36,054 nucleotides of DNA from Pseudomonas fluorescens (GCF_902497895.1 NZ_CABVHQ010000061.1:1-36054), one strand, 5' to 3'; positions 23,539-32,438 are shown, counted from the stretch's first letter. Translations and numbers: made by a program. The notes: a model not told the origin generated them from the letters alone.

Positions 23539-24489
23539 ATGAAAACCGTGGCAATGGTGCTGTTCCCAGACTTTCTCCTGCTCGACATGGCCGGACCCAT
23601 GGAAGTGTTTTCCATCGCCAATCGTTATCTGCAGCCGGCGGACCGTTACGAGCTGGCGACCATCGGCACCGAGCATGGCGCGTTGCGGGCCTCCAACGGC
23701 GTCAGTGTCCAGGCCGATCTGCACATCGATCAGGCTAACGAGCGCTACGACTTGTTGTTGGTGCCGGGGGGGCCGGGGGCCTACAACGAAAAGCATCCAC
23801 CACTGCTTGGCTGGCTTCAGGGTGCCGTCAACCAGGCGAATCGTTATGGTTCGATCTGCACCGGCGCGTTCGTGCTCGGGCACGCCGGGTTGCTGGACGG
23901 CTATCGCGTGACCACCCACTGGCACTACACCGAACGGCTGATCAAAGGCTTCCCCAAGGCCACCGTCGAGACCGATCAGATTTTTGTGCAGGACCGTAAT
24001 CTCATTACCTCCGGGGGTGTCACCGCCGGCATCGATCTGGCGCTGGCGGTGGTTGCCGAGGACCACGGCAAGAAAGTCGCCCTGGACGTGGCCAAGGTGT
24101 TGCTGGTGGTGATGAAGCGCCAGGGCGGGCAGGCGCAGTTCAGTCCGTTGATGGTGGCGGTGGCATCCCAGGAAACGCCGATCACCCGGGTGCAGAACCA
24201 TGTGCTCGAACACCTCGACGAAGCGTTCAGCATCGAGCGCATGGCCAGTCTGGCGAACATGAGTGCGCGTCATTTCGCCAGGGTGTTTGCCCGGGAAGTG
24301 AACATGACGCCGATGGAGTTTCTGCAAAGCGCGCGCATCGACTGCGCCAGAAATCTGCTGGAAACCAGCGACCTGCCGCTCAAGACCGTGGCCTATAAAA
24401 GTGGCTTCGGCAGCGTGCGGCACATGCGTTTTCTGTTCAGTGAAAAGCTTGGCTTGACCCCGACCCAGTACCGCGAGCAGTTTAGCTGA
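23539..24489 (+). CDS. GlxA-type regulator (DJ-1/PfpI domain plus AraC HTH)
   Basis: 316-aa transcriptional regulator. The N-terminal DJ-1/PfpI-like domain (about residues 1-185) has the nucleophile-elbow region YGSICTGAFVLGHAG, and here it is a ligand-sensing rather than catalytic domain. The C-terminal AraC/XylS domain (about 215-310) has two helix-turn-helix units, with RMASLANMSARHFARVFARE and VAYKSGFGSVRHMRFLF. I start at the ATG at 23539, where MKTVAMVLFPDFLLLD begins the domain. The frame is open to 23449 but without domain content. It probably controls the divergent pirin gene or itself. Its ligand is unknown. Confidence 0.9.
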   Translation: MKTVAMVLFPDFLLLDMAGPMEVFSIANRYLQPADRYELATIGTEHGALRASNGVSVQADLHIDQANERYDLLLVPGGPGAYNEKHPPLLGWLQGAVNQANRYGSICTGAFVLGHAGLLDGYRVTTHWHYTERLIKGFPKATVETDQIFVQDRNLITSGGVTAGIDLALAVVAEDHGKKVALDVAKVLLVVMKRQGGQAQFSPLMVAVASQETPITRVQNHVLEHLDEAFSIERMASLANMSARHFARVFAREVNMTPMEFLQSARIDCARNLLETSDLPLKTVAYKSGFGSVRHMRFLFSEKLGLTPTQYREQFS

Positions 24490-24672
24490 CGGCTGATTGT
24501 CCGTTCCGCGCACCGCGATGGCCGTAATGCTCCTTGCGTGCCAGTTGTGCCATCATGGATGCCTGCCAAGATACCCGTGAACTCTTAGCAATGGAGGTGC
24601 GAAAGCCTGGGCGAACTCGCGCAATGGACGTGGTGCCTTGAGCCGGGCCAGGTTTTCAGCACGTGAACGTGT

Positions 24673-26151
24673 ATGAACAGCCTCAGAGATTTAAACAGCG
24701 ATGCGGTGCTGCGGTTCGGCCCCTATGCGTTCCACCCGCGTCAACGGCTGATTCTGGAAGGTGATCGGCCGCTGCGCATGGGCGGGCGGGCACTGGATAT
24801 CCTCCAGGTGCTGGTCGAGCGCGCTGGCAACGTGGTCAGCAAGGACGAACTGATCGCCCACGTCTGGCCAACTTCGGTGGTCGAGGAAATCAACCTGCGC
24901 GTGCACATTGCCGCCCTGCGTCGGGCCCTCGGCGACGGCCAGAACGGGCAGTGCTACATCGTCAACATTCCCCAGCGCGGGTACAGCTTCATCGCCCGGG
25001 TGCAACGCGACCGGACAGGCACACCGGTGCCGGTCGAAAATGTGCACAAGCCTCAGCACAATCTGCCTGCGCGGCTCACGCCAGTGACCGGCCGCGACTC
25101 GGTCGTTGGCAGTGTGGTCCGGCAGTTACCGGTTCGGCGCCTCATGACCCTGCTCGGTCCGGCCGGCATCGGCAAGACCACCGTGGCGTTGCGCGTGGCC
25201 GAGTTGCTGTTGCAGCACTATCGGGACGGTGTCTGGATGGTTGATCTGGCCACCATCGATGACCCATCGCAACTCGTCGATCATCTGTCGCGCACGTTGG
25301 AACTGGATGTCGGCGGGGCGGCGCTGGCGCAACGGCATGCCTTGGTGGTGCTCGACAATTGCGAACACCTGCTCGAATGTTGTCGGGCAGTGGTGGACGA
25401 TCTGCTGGCCTCGGCGCCTCGGCTGTCGATTCTCGCCACCAGTCGCGAACCGTTGCGAGCGGCGGGGGAAACGCTGCTGCGTTTACCGGCCCTGACAGTG
25501 CCGCCGCCCTCGGCGCTGTACAGCGTGGCCGAAGCCATGGGCTATTCGGCGGTGCAGCTGTTGGTCAGCCGCGCCCGAGCCCGCCAGCAAGGGTTTGTCC
25601 TGCGCCAACAGGACCTCAAGGCGGCGCGCGAAATCTGTCGGCGACTGGACGGACTGCCCCTGGCCATTGAACTGGCGGCGGCGCAGATCGATGCGCTGGC
25701 GCTGGTGGGGGTGCAAGCGCAACTCGACAACTGTTTTCAGCTGTTGAGCCAAGGCCGACGCACCGCGGTGCCACGGCATCAGAATCTGAAAGCAGCGCTG
25801 GACTGGAGCTATGAACGGCTGAGCCTTTTGGAGCAAACCGTGCTGCAGCGGCTGGCGGTGTTCAAAATGGCGTTCACCCTGGACGCGGCGATTGGCGTGA
25901 TCAGTTGCGCGGTGCTGCGGTCCACCTGCCTGGTTGAAATCGTGGAACGGCTGGCGAGCAAATCGCTACTGTCAGTGGAGCAGGGCAGCGGCGTGACCCG
26001 TTACCGCTTTCTCAACACCACGCGCACCTACGCCCTGGACAAACTCGAGCACAGCGGTCACTTGCGCACCTTTGAACTGCGTTACAGCCGCTACATCAGT
26101 CGGGGCCGCTGGACCTCAAACGGGCATATGTCGCTGCAACTCGTCGAGTAA
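24673..26151 (+). CDS. Winged-helix STAND-ATPase regulator, C-terminally truncated
   Basis: 492-aa regulator. Residues about 15-108 are an OmpR/PhoB-type winged helix (LDILQVLVERAGNVVSKDEL, INLRVHIAALRRALGDGQ). An NB-ARC/STAND ATPase follows with Walker A GPAGIGKTT (162-170), Walker B ALVVLDNCEH (about 233-242) and the SRE/GLPLAIELAAA motifs. It is closely paralogous to the convergent 934-aa gene downstream, but the long TPR-like sensor region of that protein is absent. After TTRTYALDKLE only about 35 residues remain, and the last 12 codons are the antisense of the neighbour's 3' end (36-bp overlap). It therefore looks like a deletion product. It could still bind DNA, perhaps as a constitutive or antagonistic form. 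The ribosome site is weak. Confidence 0.8.
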   Translation: MNSLRDLNSDAVLRFGPYAFHPRQRLILEGDRPLRMGGRALDILQVLVERAGNVVSKDELIAHVWPTSVVEEINLRVHIAALRRALGDGQNGQCYIVNIPQRGYSFIARVQRDRTGTPVPVENVHKPQHNLPARLTPVTGRDSVVGSVVRQLPVRRLMTLLGPAGIGKTTVALRVAELLLQHYRDGVWMVDLATIDDPSQLVDHLSRTLELDVGGAALAQRHALVVLDNCEHLLECCRAVVDDLLASAPRLSILATSREPLRAAGETLLRLPALTVPPPSALYSVAEAMGYSAVQLLVSRARARQQGFVLRQQDLKAAREICRRLDGLPLAIELAAAQIDALALVGVQAQLDNCFQLLSQGRRTAVPRHQNLKAALDWSYERLSLLEQTVLQRLAVFKMAFTLDAAIGVISCAVLRSTCLVEIVERLASKSLLSVEQGSGVTRYRFLNTTRTYALDKLEHSGHLRTFELRYSRYISRGRWTSNGHMSLQLVE

Positions 26152-28920
26152 CCGACGGACTTTCGTCAGATCCGGTGTGGCAAAGCCTTCGGTGAAACGC
26201 TGGTAAATCGGCGCCAGCAACTCATGGGCCTGCCGGAACAGACCCTGACGCTGCCATAGCTGGGCCAGTGACGTGGCGCTGCGCAGTTCCCAGGCCAGCG
26301 CTCCCTGGGTTTTTGCCACGGCTAAAGCCTTGAGCAGCACCGCCTCGGCCGCGCTGACCCTGGTCGGGCAATCCTCTGCCAGCAACGCGTCGGCCCGGGC
26401 CCGCAGAATTTCCGCGGTGCTCCAGCCAGCCGCGCCATTTTCGGCCCGTTCCAGCAACGTGTCATCGATGAAACGGCTGTCCAGAGTGACCATTATTTCC
26501 TTGATCAATCCGCTGTCCGGTCGCGGCGACGAGGGCGCATCGGCACCCTCGATCACCTGCGCATAATGTTTGGCCCAGGTGTAGAACAACAGCACCGAGT
26601 GTTTCTGCGCCTGCTCAAGCAGCAGACTCAGGAGCTCGCGGGCGACCGGGGTGTCGCCGTTGTAGTGGGCGATCAGACAACCGGACAGCGCCAGGGTGTA
26701 GCAGATGGACGTGCCATGATTGATCTGCATCGCGATGTCGAGCGCCTGTCGCGCGGTGCGCCAGGCTTTTTCCGGGTGCCCTTGCAACCAGAGAGTGCGC
26801 GCCAGAATCGTCAGGGCCGCGACGCTCTGATCGTAATGCACGCCAAAGCAGTAGCTGAAGCGGTTGAGGTGACCATTCTGGGCCAGGCATTGAATGACCT
26901 GTTCGACATTCTCCCGCGCCAGTGCCTGATCTCCGGCAAAGTGCAGAGCCAGAACCCGCAAGCGTCGGGTACTCAGGGACAACACCGCGTCGCCGTGCAG
27001 CCCCAACCGCTCGAATTGTCGGCTCTGCTCCAGGGCCAGTTGGTAGTGGCCGCAACTAAGATCAACCGCCAAGTGCCCGGAAATCGCTTTGAGCTGACCG
27101 GCCACATCGTTGCAGTGTTCGGCCAGGCGTTTGGCGCTGACGAACGCTTCGACGGCTTCGGCGCTACTGCCCAGGGTGTGGTAGCAGGAACTGCCGAGGG
27201 CGAGCTTGAGGGTCATGGTCAAACGCAGGCAGGGCTGGTGCGTCGCTTCGAGCAACGCCAGGGCTTTGCGCACGTACATGCCGTGTTCCTTGAGCAGCGA
27301 CAGCTCTTGCCAGAGCGGTGCCGAGGTCGCAGCGAGGCGGATTGCCAAGGCCTGCGGCCCTTGAGCATTCAAGCCCCAATCGAGCGCCGCACGAATGTCT
27401 TCCAGGCTGCGGGCGTAACGCTCGGTCCAGCGCTCGCTCGGGGTGTGTTCCCAGTCGCTCTGCGCCTGATGCATCAAGGCCAGGCAGCGTTCGGCGTGGC
27501 GCTCTCGGGTATCCGGCAGCTCTTGGGCCTGATCGAGTTTTTCCAATGCATAGCCACGTGTGGTGTCGAGCAGGCGGTAGAACACCTCTTCGTCGCCTAC
27601 CTCCACGTTCAGCAGTGACTTGGCCACCAGTTGCGTGATCGAGGCAAACACCTCGTGGGGTTCGACGTGTTCGCCGACAATCACTGCGGCCGCCGATTCC
27701 AGCGTGAAACCTCCCCTGAACACACCCAATCGGCGCAGGCAGGTCTGTTCGCAGGCACTCAGCAGCTCGAAACTCCAGTCGAGTGTTGCGCGCAGGGTCT
27801 GATGCCGGCCCAGGGTCGTCTGGCAGCCCTGGGTGAGCAGACGAAAACTACCTTGCAGTTGCGTCAGCAATCCACTCAGGCCAAGGCTGCTCACTTGCGC
27901 CGAGGCCAGTTCGATCGCTAAAGGAATGCCGTCCAGACGGCGGCAAATCTCGATCGCCAGAGGCAGCTCGTCATCGGTCAGTTCGAAACTGTCATGACTG
28001 GCCATCGCCCGTTCGACGAACAATTGCAGAGCCGAAAAGGTCAAGGCTTGGGTGCGGTCCAGCACGGCGATGGGCGGAGGGCAGTCCAGAGACTCCAGGC
28101 GTTGAACGAATTCGCCTTCGGCCCGCAGGCTCTCGCGGCTGGTGGCCAGAATGTGCACATTGGGCGCGCCGCGAAGGATGCTTTCGCTGAGCAACGCAAT
28201 GGCGTCGATCAGGTGTTCGCAATTGTCGATGACCAGCAGCATCTGCCGCTCGCGCAGGAAGGTCGCGAGACGGCTCATCGGTTCGCCATCGTGCAATGGC
28301 AGGTCGAGCAGCGTCGCCAGGTGGGTGGTGATCATCAAAGGGTCGTTGATCGGGGCCAGGTCCAGCAGGCGAATGCCGTCCCGGTAGCGACCGATCAGTT
28401 GTTCGGCGACGCGCAGCGCCACGGTGGTCTTGCCGATACCGCCAGGGCCGACGAGGGTGATGAAGCGCTGGTGTGGCAGCTGCGCCACAAGACCGTCGAC
28501 CAAGGCCTGGCGACCAATCATGCGAGTCCGACGAATGGGCAGGTTATGGCCGCTCGGCCCGTGCCCGTCGCTCGCGGGACGTTGCTCGAAGTGTTCCAGG
28601 GAGTACGGCGCGACAAAGCTGTAACCACGCTGGGCCACGGTGACGATGTAGCGCTGGCCGGCCTGACCGTCGCCGAGGGCTTTGCGCAGCGCCGCCATGT
28701 GCACTCGCAGGTTGATGTCTTCCACCACGCTTTTGGGCCACACCCCAGCGATCAATTGCTGCTTGCTGACCACATTCCCGGCGTGCTCCAGCAGGATCAA
28801 CAGAATGTCCATGGCGCGCCGACCCAGACGCAGGGGCTGGTCGGCCTCCAGCACCAGACGTTGTCCGGGGTAGATCCGGTAAGGGCCGAAATGCACAGCC
28901 TGTTCGGGGGATAGGATCAA
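26116..28920 (-). CDS. Winged-helix / STAND-ATPase / TPR regulator
   Basis: 934-aa multidomain transcriptional regulator. The N-terminal winged helix (about residues 10-105) includes LDILL-type ILLILLEHAGNVVSKQQL and INLRVHMAALRKALGDG. The STAND ATPase has Walker A GPGGIGKTT, Walker B LLVIDNCEH and the GIPLAIELA motif. From about residue 480 onward helical repeats (LALMHQAQSDWEH, SAKRLAEHCNDVAGQLKAIS, ARQALDIAMQINH) form a TPR-like sensor. The start is TTG at 28920, supported by AGGAGTGACCCG immediately upstream. No in-frame ATG gives the domain intact. It is divergent from a flavodoxin-like gene across 331 bp. Such proteins switch on ATP and ligand binding. The signal is unknown. Confidence 0.88.
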   Translation of the reverse strand: MILSPEQAVHFGPYRIYPGQRLVLEADQPLRLGRRAMDILLILLEHAGNVVSKQQLIAGVWPKSVVEDINLRVHMAALRKALGDGQAGQRYIVTVAQRGYSFVAPYSLEHFEQRPASDGHGPSGHNLPIRRTRMIGRQALVDGLVAQLPHQRFITLVGPGGIGKTTVALRVAEQLIGRYRDGIRLLDLAPINDPLMITTHLATLLDLPLHDGEPMSRLATFLRERQMLLVIDNCEHLIDAIALLSESILRGAPNVHILATSRESLRAEGEFVQRLESLDCPPPIAVLDRTQALTFSALQLFVERAMASHDSFELTDDELPLAIEICRRLDGIPLAIELASAQVSSLGLSGLLTQLQGSFRLLTQGCQTTLGRHQTLRATLDWSFELLSACEQTCLRRLGVFRGGFTLESAAAVIVGEHVEPHEVFASITQLVAKSLLNVEVGDEEVFYRLLDTTRGYALEKLDQAQELPDTRERHAERCLALMHQAQSDWEHTPSERWTERYARSLEDIRAALDWGLNAQGPQALAIRLAATSAPLWQELSLLKEHGMYVRKALALLEATHQPCLRLTMTLKLALGSSCYHTLGSSAEAVEAFVSAKRLAEHCNDVAGQLKAISGHLAVDLSCGHYQLALEQSRQFERLGLHGDAVLSLSTRRLRVLALHFAGDQALARENVEQVIQCLAQNGHLNRFSYCFGVHYDQSVAALTILARTLWLQGHPEKAWRTARQALDIAMQINHGTSICYTLALSGCLIAHYNGDTPVARELLSLLLEQAQKHSVLLFYTWAKHYAQVIEGADAPSSPRPDSGLIKEIMVTLDSRFIDDTLLERAENGAAGWSTAEILRARADALLAEDCPTRVSAAEAVLLKALAVAKTQGALAWELRSATSLAQLWQRQGLFRQAHELLAPIYQRFTEGFATPDLTKVRRLLDELQRHMPV

Positions 28921-29251
28921 CGGGTCACTCCTGCTTGCATCCGTCTATCACGCGGTATCCGAGCATATTCCTCAGATTTTTTCGTCAGCGCAACGCGGTG
29001 GCCGGCGACTATCGAGTGTGCGCATCGGTTGCAGCGTTGCCGGTACCGTTCGCAAGCTCCGTATTTACTGGGCGCGGCGGCGGCAAAGGGGTGAGTCGGG
29101 TCTTCGGTGCACCGTTGAAAATTAACAACGTTTAACTCGTCCTGCGTCCGATTTACGCCCAAAAATCCGCTACTTCAAGTCCATCAATCGAAGGCACCGA
29201 CCTTTGTGCTTCGTGCAGCAAAAAGGATGAACACTTCTGGAGGATGCCGGA
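28921..29251. other. Divergent regulatory region
   Basis: 331 bp between the STAND regulator (minus) and the flavodoxin-like gene (plus). It has no gene. It contains the 20-bp motif at 29120-29139, which recurs exactly, inverted, at 31313-31332. Confidence 0.6.
29120..29139 (+). promoter_or_regulatory. Shared 20-bp motif, copy 1
   Basis: AATTAACAACGTTTAACTCG, about 110 bp upstream of the flavodoxin-like gene. The exact reverse complement occurs at 31313-31332. It has a central AACGTT and flanking TTAA boxes, so it may bind a dimeric regulator. Confidence 0.6.
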
Positions 29252-29827
29252 ATGAGCAACGTGGTGGTGGTCTATCACAGTGGCTACGGGCACACCCGGG
29301 TCATGGCCGAAGCCGTAGCCCAAGGCGTGGAACGACACCTTGGCAGTACCTGCCGGCTGGTTCCGGTCGAGGAAGTGGATGAGCACTGGGACTGCTTGCA
29401 CCGCGCCGACGCGATCATCTTCGGCGCCCCGACCTACATGGGCAGCGCCTCGGCGCCGTTCAAAGGCTTCATGGAGGCTACTGCATCGTTCTATTTGGCC
29501 CAGCCCTGGCGCGACAAATTGGCCGCCGGGTTCACCAATTCCGGATGCCTGTGCGGCGACAAGCTCAATACCTTGCTGCAGATGGCGGTGTTCGCCGCTC
29601 AGCACTCGATGATCTGGGTCGGCCTCGACCTGCGGCCGGCGCGCTCCAGCGCTGGCGTGTTCGATGGGCAATTGAATCGCCTGGGCAGTTCCATGGGAGC
29701 CATGGCTCAGTCGAATGTCGAACAGTCCCCGGACCATGCGCCACCTCCCGAAGATCGCTGCACCGCCGCGCACCTGGGCGAGCGGGTAGCGCGCCTGGCC
29801 GAACGAATGAGCTATCCATCGGTTTGA
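29252..29827 (+). CDS. Flavodoxin-fold NAD(P)H:quinone oxidoreductase-like protein
   Basis: 191-aa flavodoxin-like protein of the WrbA/FMN-reductase kind. The phosphate-binding loop is HSGYGHTRVMAEAVAQG (about residues 9-25), and DAIIFGAPTYMGSASAPFK (about 53-71) is the second FMN-contact region. FTNSGCLCGDKLNTLLQM follows. It probably binds FMN and reduces quinones or other small acceptors with NAD(P)H. GGAGGA sits 7 nt upstream of the ATG. It lies 42 nt before an alpha/beta hydrolase in the same direction, and the two are likely co-transcribed. The precise substrate is unknown. Confidence 0.88.
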   Translation: MSNVVVVYHSGYGHTRVMAEAVAQGVERHLGSTCRLVPVEEVDEHWDCLHRADAIIFGAPTYMGSASAPFKGFMEATASFYLAQPWRDKLAAGFTNSGCLCGDKLNTLLQMAVFAAQHSMIWVGLDLRPARSSAGVFDGQLNRLGSSMGAMAQSNVEQSPDHAPPPEDRCTAAHLGERVARLAERMSYPSV

Positions 29828-29869
29828 TTCACCCCTACACCCCGACCCCTTAGTCAAGGAGCAATAGCA

Positions 29870-30694
29870 ATGAGCACATTCACCACCCGCGACGGTACCG
29901 AGATTTACTACAAGGACTGGGGTACTGGCCAGCCCATCGTCTTCAGCCACGGTTGGCCGTTGAATGCCGACAGCTGGGAATCGCAGATGATTTTCCTGGC
30001 GTCCAAGGGCTACCGGGTCATCGCCCATGACCGCCGTGGTCACGGCCGCTCCAGCCAGCCCTGGTTCGGCAATGAAATGGACACTTACGCCGACGACCTC
30101 GCGCAGTTGATCGAGCTGCTGGATCTGCAAAACGCGGTGCTGTTCGGTTTCTCCACCGGCGGCGGCGAAGTGGCGCGCTACATCGGTCGACACGGCAGCG
30201 GGCGGGTAGCCAAGGCCGGGCTGATTTCCGCGGTTCCGCCGCTGATGCTCAAGACCGAAGCCAATCCAGGCGGCCTGCCGATGGAGGTGTTCGACGGTCT
30301 GCGTCAGGCGTCCCTGGCGGACCGTTCGCAGCTGTACAAAGACGTCGCCAGCGGGCCGTTCTTTGGCTTCAACAAGCCTGACGCCAAGCCTTCTCAGGGC
30401 ATGATCGACTGGTTCTGGATGCAGGGCATGACCGCCGGCCACAAGAGCGCCTATGACTGCATCAAGGCGTTCTCCGAAACCGACTTCACCGAAGACCTGA
30501 AAAAGTTCGACGTGCCGACCCTGGTGGTGCATGGCGACGCTGACCAGATCGTGCCGATCGAAGCCTCCGGCATCGCTGCGGCGAAACTGGTCAAGGGCTC
30601 CACATTGAAGGTCTACCCGGGTGCTCCCCACGGTCTGACCGATACCCACAAGGATCAGCTCAACGAAGATCTGCTGGCGTTCCTCAAGGGCTGA
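29870..30694 (+). CDS. Alpha/beta hydrolase, aryl esterase / non-haem chloroperoxidase family
   Basis: 274-aa alpha/beta hydrolase strongly resembling the P. fluorescens aryl esterase (perhydrolase) family. The oxyanion-hole region is FSHGWPLNADSWE, the nucleophile S95 lies in GFSTGG, the acid is D225 in HGDADQIVP, and the base is H254 in GAPHGLTDTH. The C-terminus LNEDLLAFLKG is the family ending. AAGGAG precedes the start. These enzymes hydrolyse aryl esters and can form peracids and halogenating species in vitro. The Thr next to the nucleophile (GFSTGG instead of the GFSMGG of the classic enzyme) marks a paralogue. It is followed closely by a REPIN. Confidence 0.93.
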   Translation: MSTFTTRDGTEIYYKDWGTGQPIVFSHGWPLNADSWESQMIFLASKGYRVIAHDRRGHGRSSQPWFGNEMDTYADDLAQLIELLDLQNAVLFGFSTGGGEVARYIGRHGSGRVAKAGLISAVPPLMLKTEANPGGLPMEVFDGLRQASLADRSQLYKDVASGPFFGFNKPDAKPSQGMIDWFWMQGMTAGHKSAYDCIKAFSETDFTEDLKKFDVPTLVVHGDADQIVPIEASGIAAAKLVKGSTLKVYPGAPHGLTDTHKDQLNEDLLAFLKG

Positions 30695-30702
30695 TCAAAA
30701 AC

Positions 30703-30778
30703 AAAAGATCGCAGGCTGCGCCAGCTCCTACACGGATATGTGTACACCCGTAGGAGCTGCCGAAGGCTGCGATCTTTT
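30703..30778. repeat. REPIN (inverted pair of REP elements)
   Basis: Left arm 30703-30731 (AAAAGATCGCAGGCTGCG...) and right arm 30750-30778 (GTAGGAGCTGCCGAAGGCTG...) are inverted copies matching at 26 of 29 positions around an 18-bp spacer. The GTAGGAGCTG...GCTGCGATC pattern is a standard REP class of P. fluorescens-group genomes. The element contains the end of the AraC-family gene. Confidence 0.92.
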
Positions 30779-31192
30779 GCTGTTGAGAGAGGGCAGAGCA
30801 CGCACTGCCTGACAGCGCCAGGCGAAAGGCGTGATGCCTTCGCTGCGGGTGAAAATGTGGCAGAAGTGCGCCTGATCGCAGAAGCCGCATTCCAGACTGA
30901 TTTGCGTCAGGGTCAGGTCGGTATTCTGGATCAGTTGCTTGGCTCGGGCGATGCGCTGGCAACGAATCCAGTCCTGGGGTGACAGCCCGGTGCTGCACTT
31001 GAAGGTGCGGGAGAAATGACTGCGGGACAGCGCGCAGGCCCGGGCCAGTTCGGTGACTTCCAGGGGTTCGCTGAGGCGGTCGAGGATCAATTGCTTGACC
31101 AGGCTTTCCCGCCAGGGAGTGAGGCCGCCAGTGGTGGCTTTTCGCGTTTGCGTGGCTGACGCGCGGGCGGCGTTGGGCTGAACGTGGGCCAT
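30728..31192 (-). CDS. AraC-family transcriptional regulator, HTH domain only
   Basis: 154-aa protein consisting mainly of the two-helix-turn-helix AraC/XylS DNA-binding domain: VTELARACALSRSHFSRTFK, then LTQISLECGFCDQAHFCHIF. There is no sensor domain beyond about 35 residues. The start at 31192 (MAHVQPNAARA) is preferred, with GGA 8 nt upstream, and 31234 is possible. The last 17 codons or so (SKRSQPSAAPTGVHISV) are read from the REPIN, giving an acquired tail. It probably regulates the preceding flavodoxin/hydrolase pair or nearby genes. It is convergent with them and divergent from the LysR gene. Confidence 0.82.
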   Translation of the reverse strand: MAHVQPNAARASATQTRKATTGGLTPWRESLVKQLILDRLSEPLEVTELARACALSRSHFSRTFKCSTGLSPQDWIRCQRIARAKQLIQNTDLTLTQISLECGFCDQAHFCHIFTRSEGITPFAWRCQAVRALPSLNSKRSQPSAAPTGVHISV

Positions 31193-31312
31193 GACAAATG
31201 TCCGTGTCGGTGGGAATGCGCTGGCGCACTGCACGGTGGGTCAGCACCATCCCTTTTTGGAAAAACAGGTATGCGCAGAGGGCTTCATTCTTGGTCGCAG
31301 GGCTTTGGCTTG

Positions 31313-31332
31313 CGAGTTAAACGTTGTTAATT
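31313..31332 (-). promoter_or_regulatory. Shared 20-bp motif, copy 2
   Basis: CGAGTTAAACGTTGTTAATT, the exact reverse complement of 29120-29139, in the divergent region between the AraC-family and LysR-family genes. A further GTTAAC follows at about 31339-31344. Confidence 0.6.
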
Positions 31333-31486
31333 CCTCTTGTTAACGGCGGGCGAAAAACTGCGCCAACTCAGCACATCGCTGCAATTACGAGCGGGCTGGG
31401 CAGGGTAAGATCGGGGGGCCAAAGTGCCGAAGATCGAGTAAATTTTGGTAGCCGTGTCTGGCTGAAAACACAATGAGACTGTGCCT

Positions 31487-32410
31487 ATGAACCGTAACGA
31501 TCTGCGTCGCGTCGACATGAACCTGCTGGTGATTTTCGAGGCGCTGATGTTCGAAAAGAACCTGACCCGGGTCGCCGAAAAACTCTTCATGGGTCAGCCG
31601 GCCGTGAGCGCAGCGTTGGGGCGGTTGCGTGATCTGTTCGACGATCCGTTGCTGCTGCGCAACGGTCGCGGCATGGAGCCGACGGCGCGGGCGCTGGCGA
31701 TTCTCAAGGAGCTGCAACCGGCGATGGACACCATCTGCGGGGCGGTCAGCCGGGCCAAGGAGTTTGATCCGGCTACCAGTTGTGATGTGTTTCGCATTGG
31801 CCTGTCGGACGACGCCGAGTTTGGCTTGTTTCCTCCGCTGTTGAGCCAACTGCAGGAGGAGGCGCCGGGGATCATTGTGGTGGTGCGCCGGGCCAATTAC
31901 CTGCTGATGCCGGCGTTGTTGGCGTCCGGAGAGATTTCAGTCGGGGTCAGTTACACCACCGAACTGCCGGCCAATGCCAAGCGCAAGAAGCTGCGCGATA
32001 TTGCCTGCAAAGTGCTGCGCGGTGACAACCGGCCTGGTGAGCTGACGCTGGATGAATACTGTGAGCGGCCTCATGCGATGGTGTCGTTTTCGGGGGATTT
32101 GAGCGGCAACATTGATCTTGATCTGGCCAGGATTGGTCGCACCCGGCGGGTGGTGTTGGGGGTGCCGCAGTTCAATGGGTTGCGGGCATTGCTCGTCGGG
32201 ACTGAAATGATCGCCACCGTTCCCGACTACGCCGCCTGCGCGCTGGTCGAAGGCTGTGCCTTGAGAGCCGAAGATCCGCCGTTTCCCATTGATGAGGCGC
32301 AGTTGTCGATGGCCTGGAGCGGGGGGCATGATAATGATCCGGCGGAGCGATGGTTGCGGTCGCGGATCAGTCAGTTCATGTCTGAGCCTCTGAATATTCC
32401 GGCTCCGTAG
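31487..32410 (+). CDS. LysR-family transcriptional regulator
   Basis: 307-aa LysR-type regulator. The N-terminal winged helix has VDMNLLVIFEALMFEKNLTR and AEKLFMGQPAVSAALGRLRD. The effector domain (about 90-300) follows without unusual features. I prefer the ATG at 31487 over the GTG at 31481, since MNRNDLRRVDMNLL gives the usual spacing to the HTH. It is divergent from the AraC-type gene and upstream, in the same direction, of the ABM-protein / amidohydrolase / YcaC-like genes, so it is a candidate regulator for them. Its effector is unknown. Confidence 0.92.
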   Translation: MNRNDLRRVDMNLLVIFEALMFEKNLTRVAEKLFMGQPAVSAALGRLRDLFDDPLLLRNGRGMEPTARALAILKELQPAMDTICGAVSRAKEFDPATSCDVFRIGLSDDAEFGLFPPLLSQLQEEAPGIIVVVRRANYLLMPALLASGEISVGVSYTTELPANAKRKKLRDIACKVLRGDNRPGELTLDEYCERPHAMVSFSGDLSGNIDLDLARIGRTRRVVLGVPQFNGLRALLVGTEMIATVPDYAACALVEGCALRAEDPPFPIDEAQLSMAWSGGHDNDPAERWLRSRISQFMSEPLNIPAP

Positions 32411-32438
32411 GGAAAAAACTTCTGCCAGATGCCGCTTT

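Noticed and set aside
26566..27618. Plus-strand open frame of 350 codons
   Set aside because: Antisense to the TPR part of the 934-aa regulator, without domain content or ribosome site.
29153..30649. Minus-strand open frame of 498 codons
   Set aside because: It is the antisense of the flavodoxin-like and aryl-esterase genes, which have clear family motifs and ribosome sites. GC-rich codons create the long shadow.
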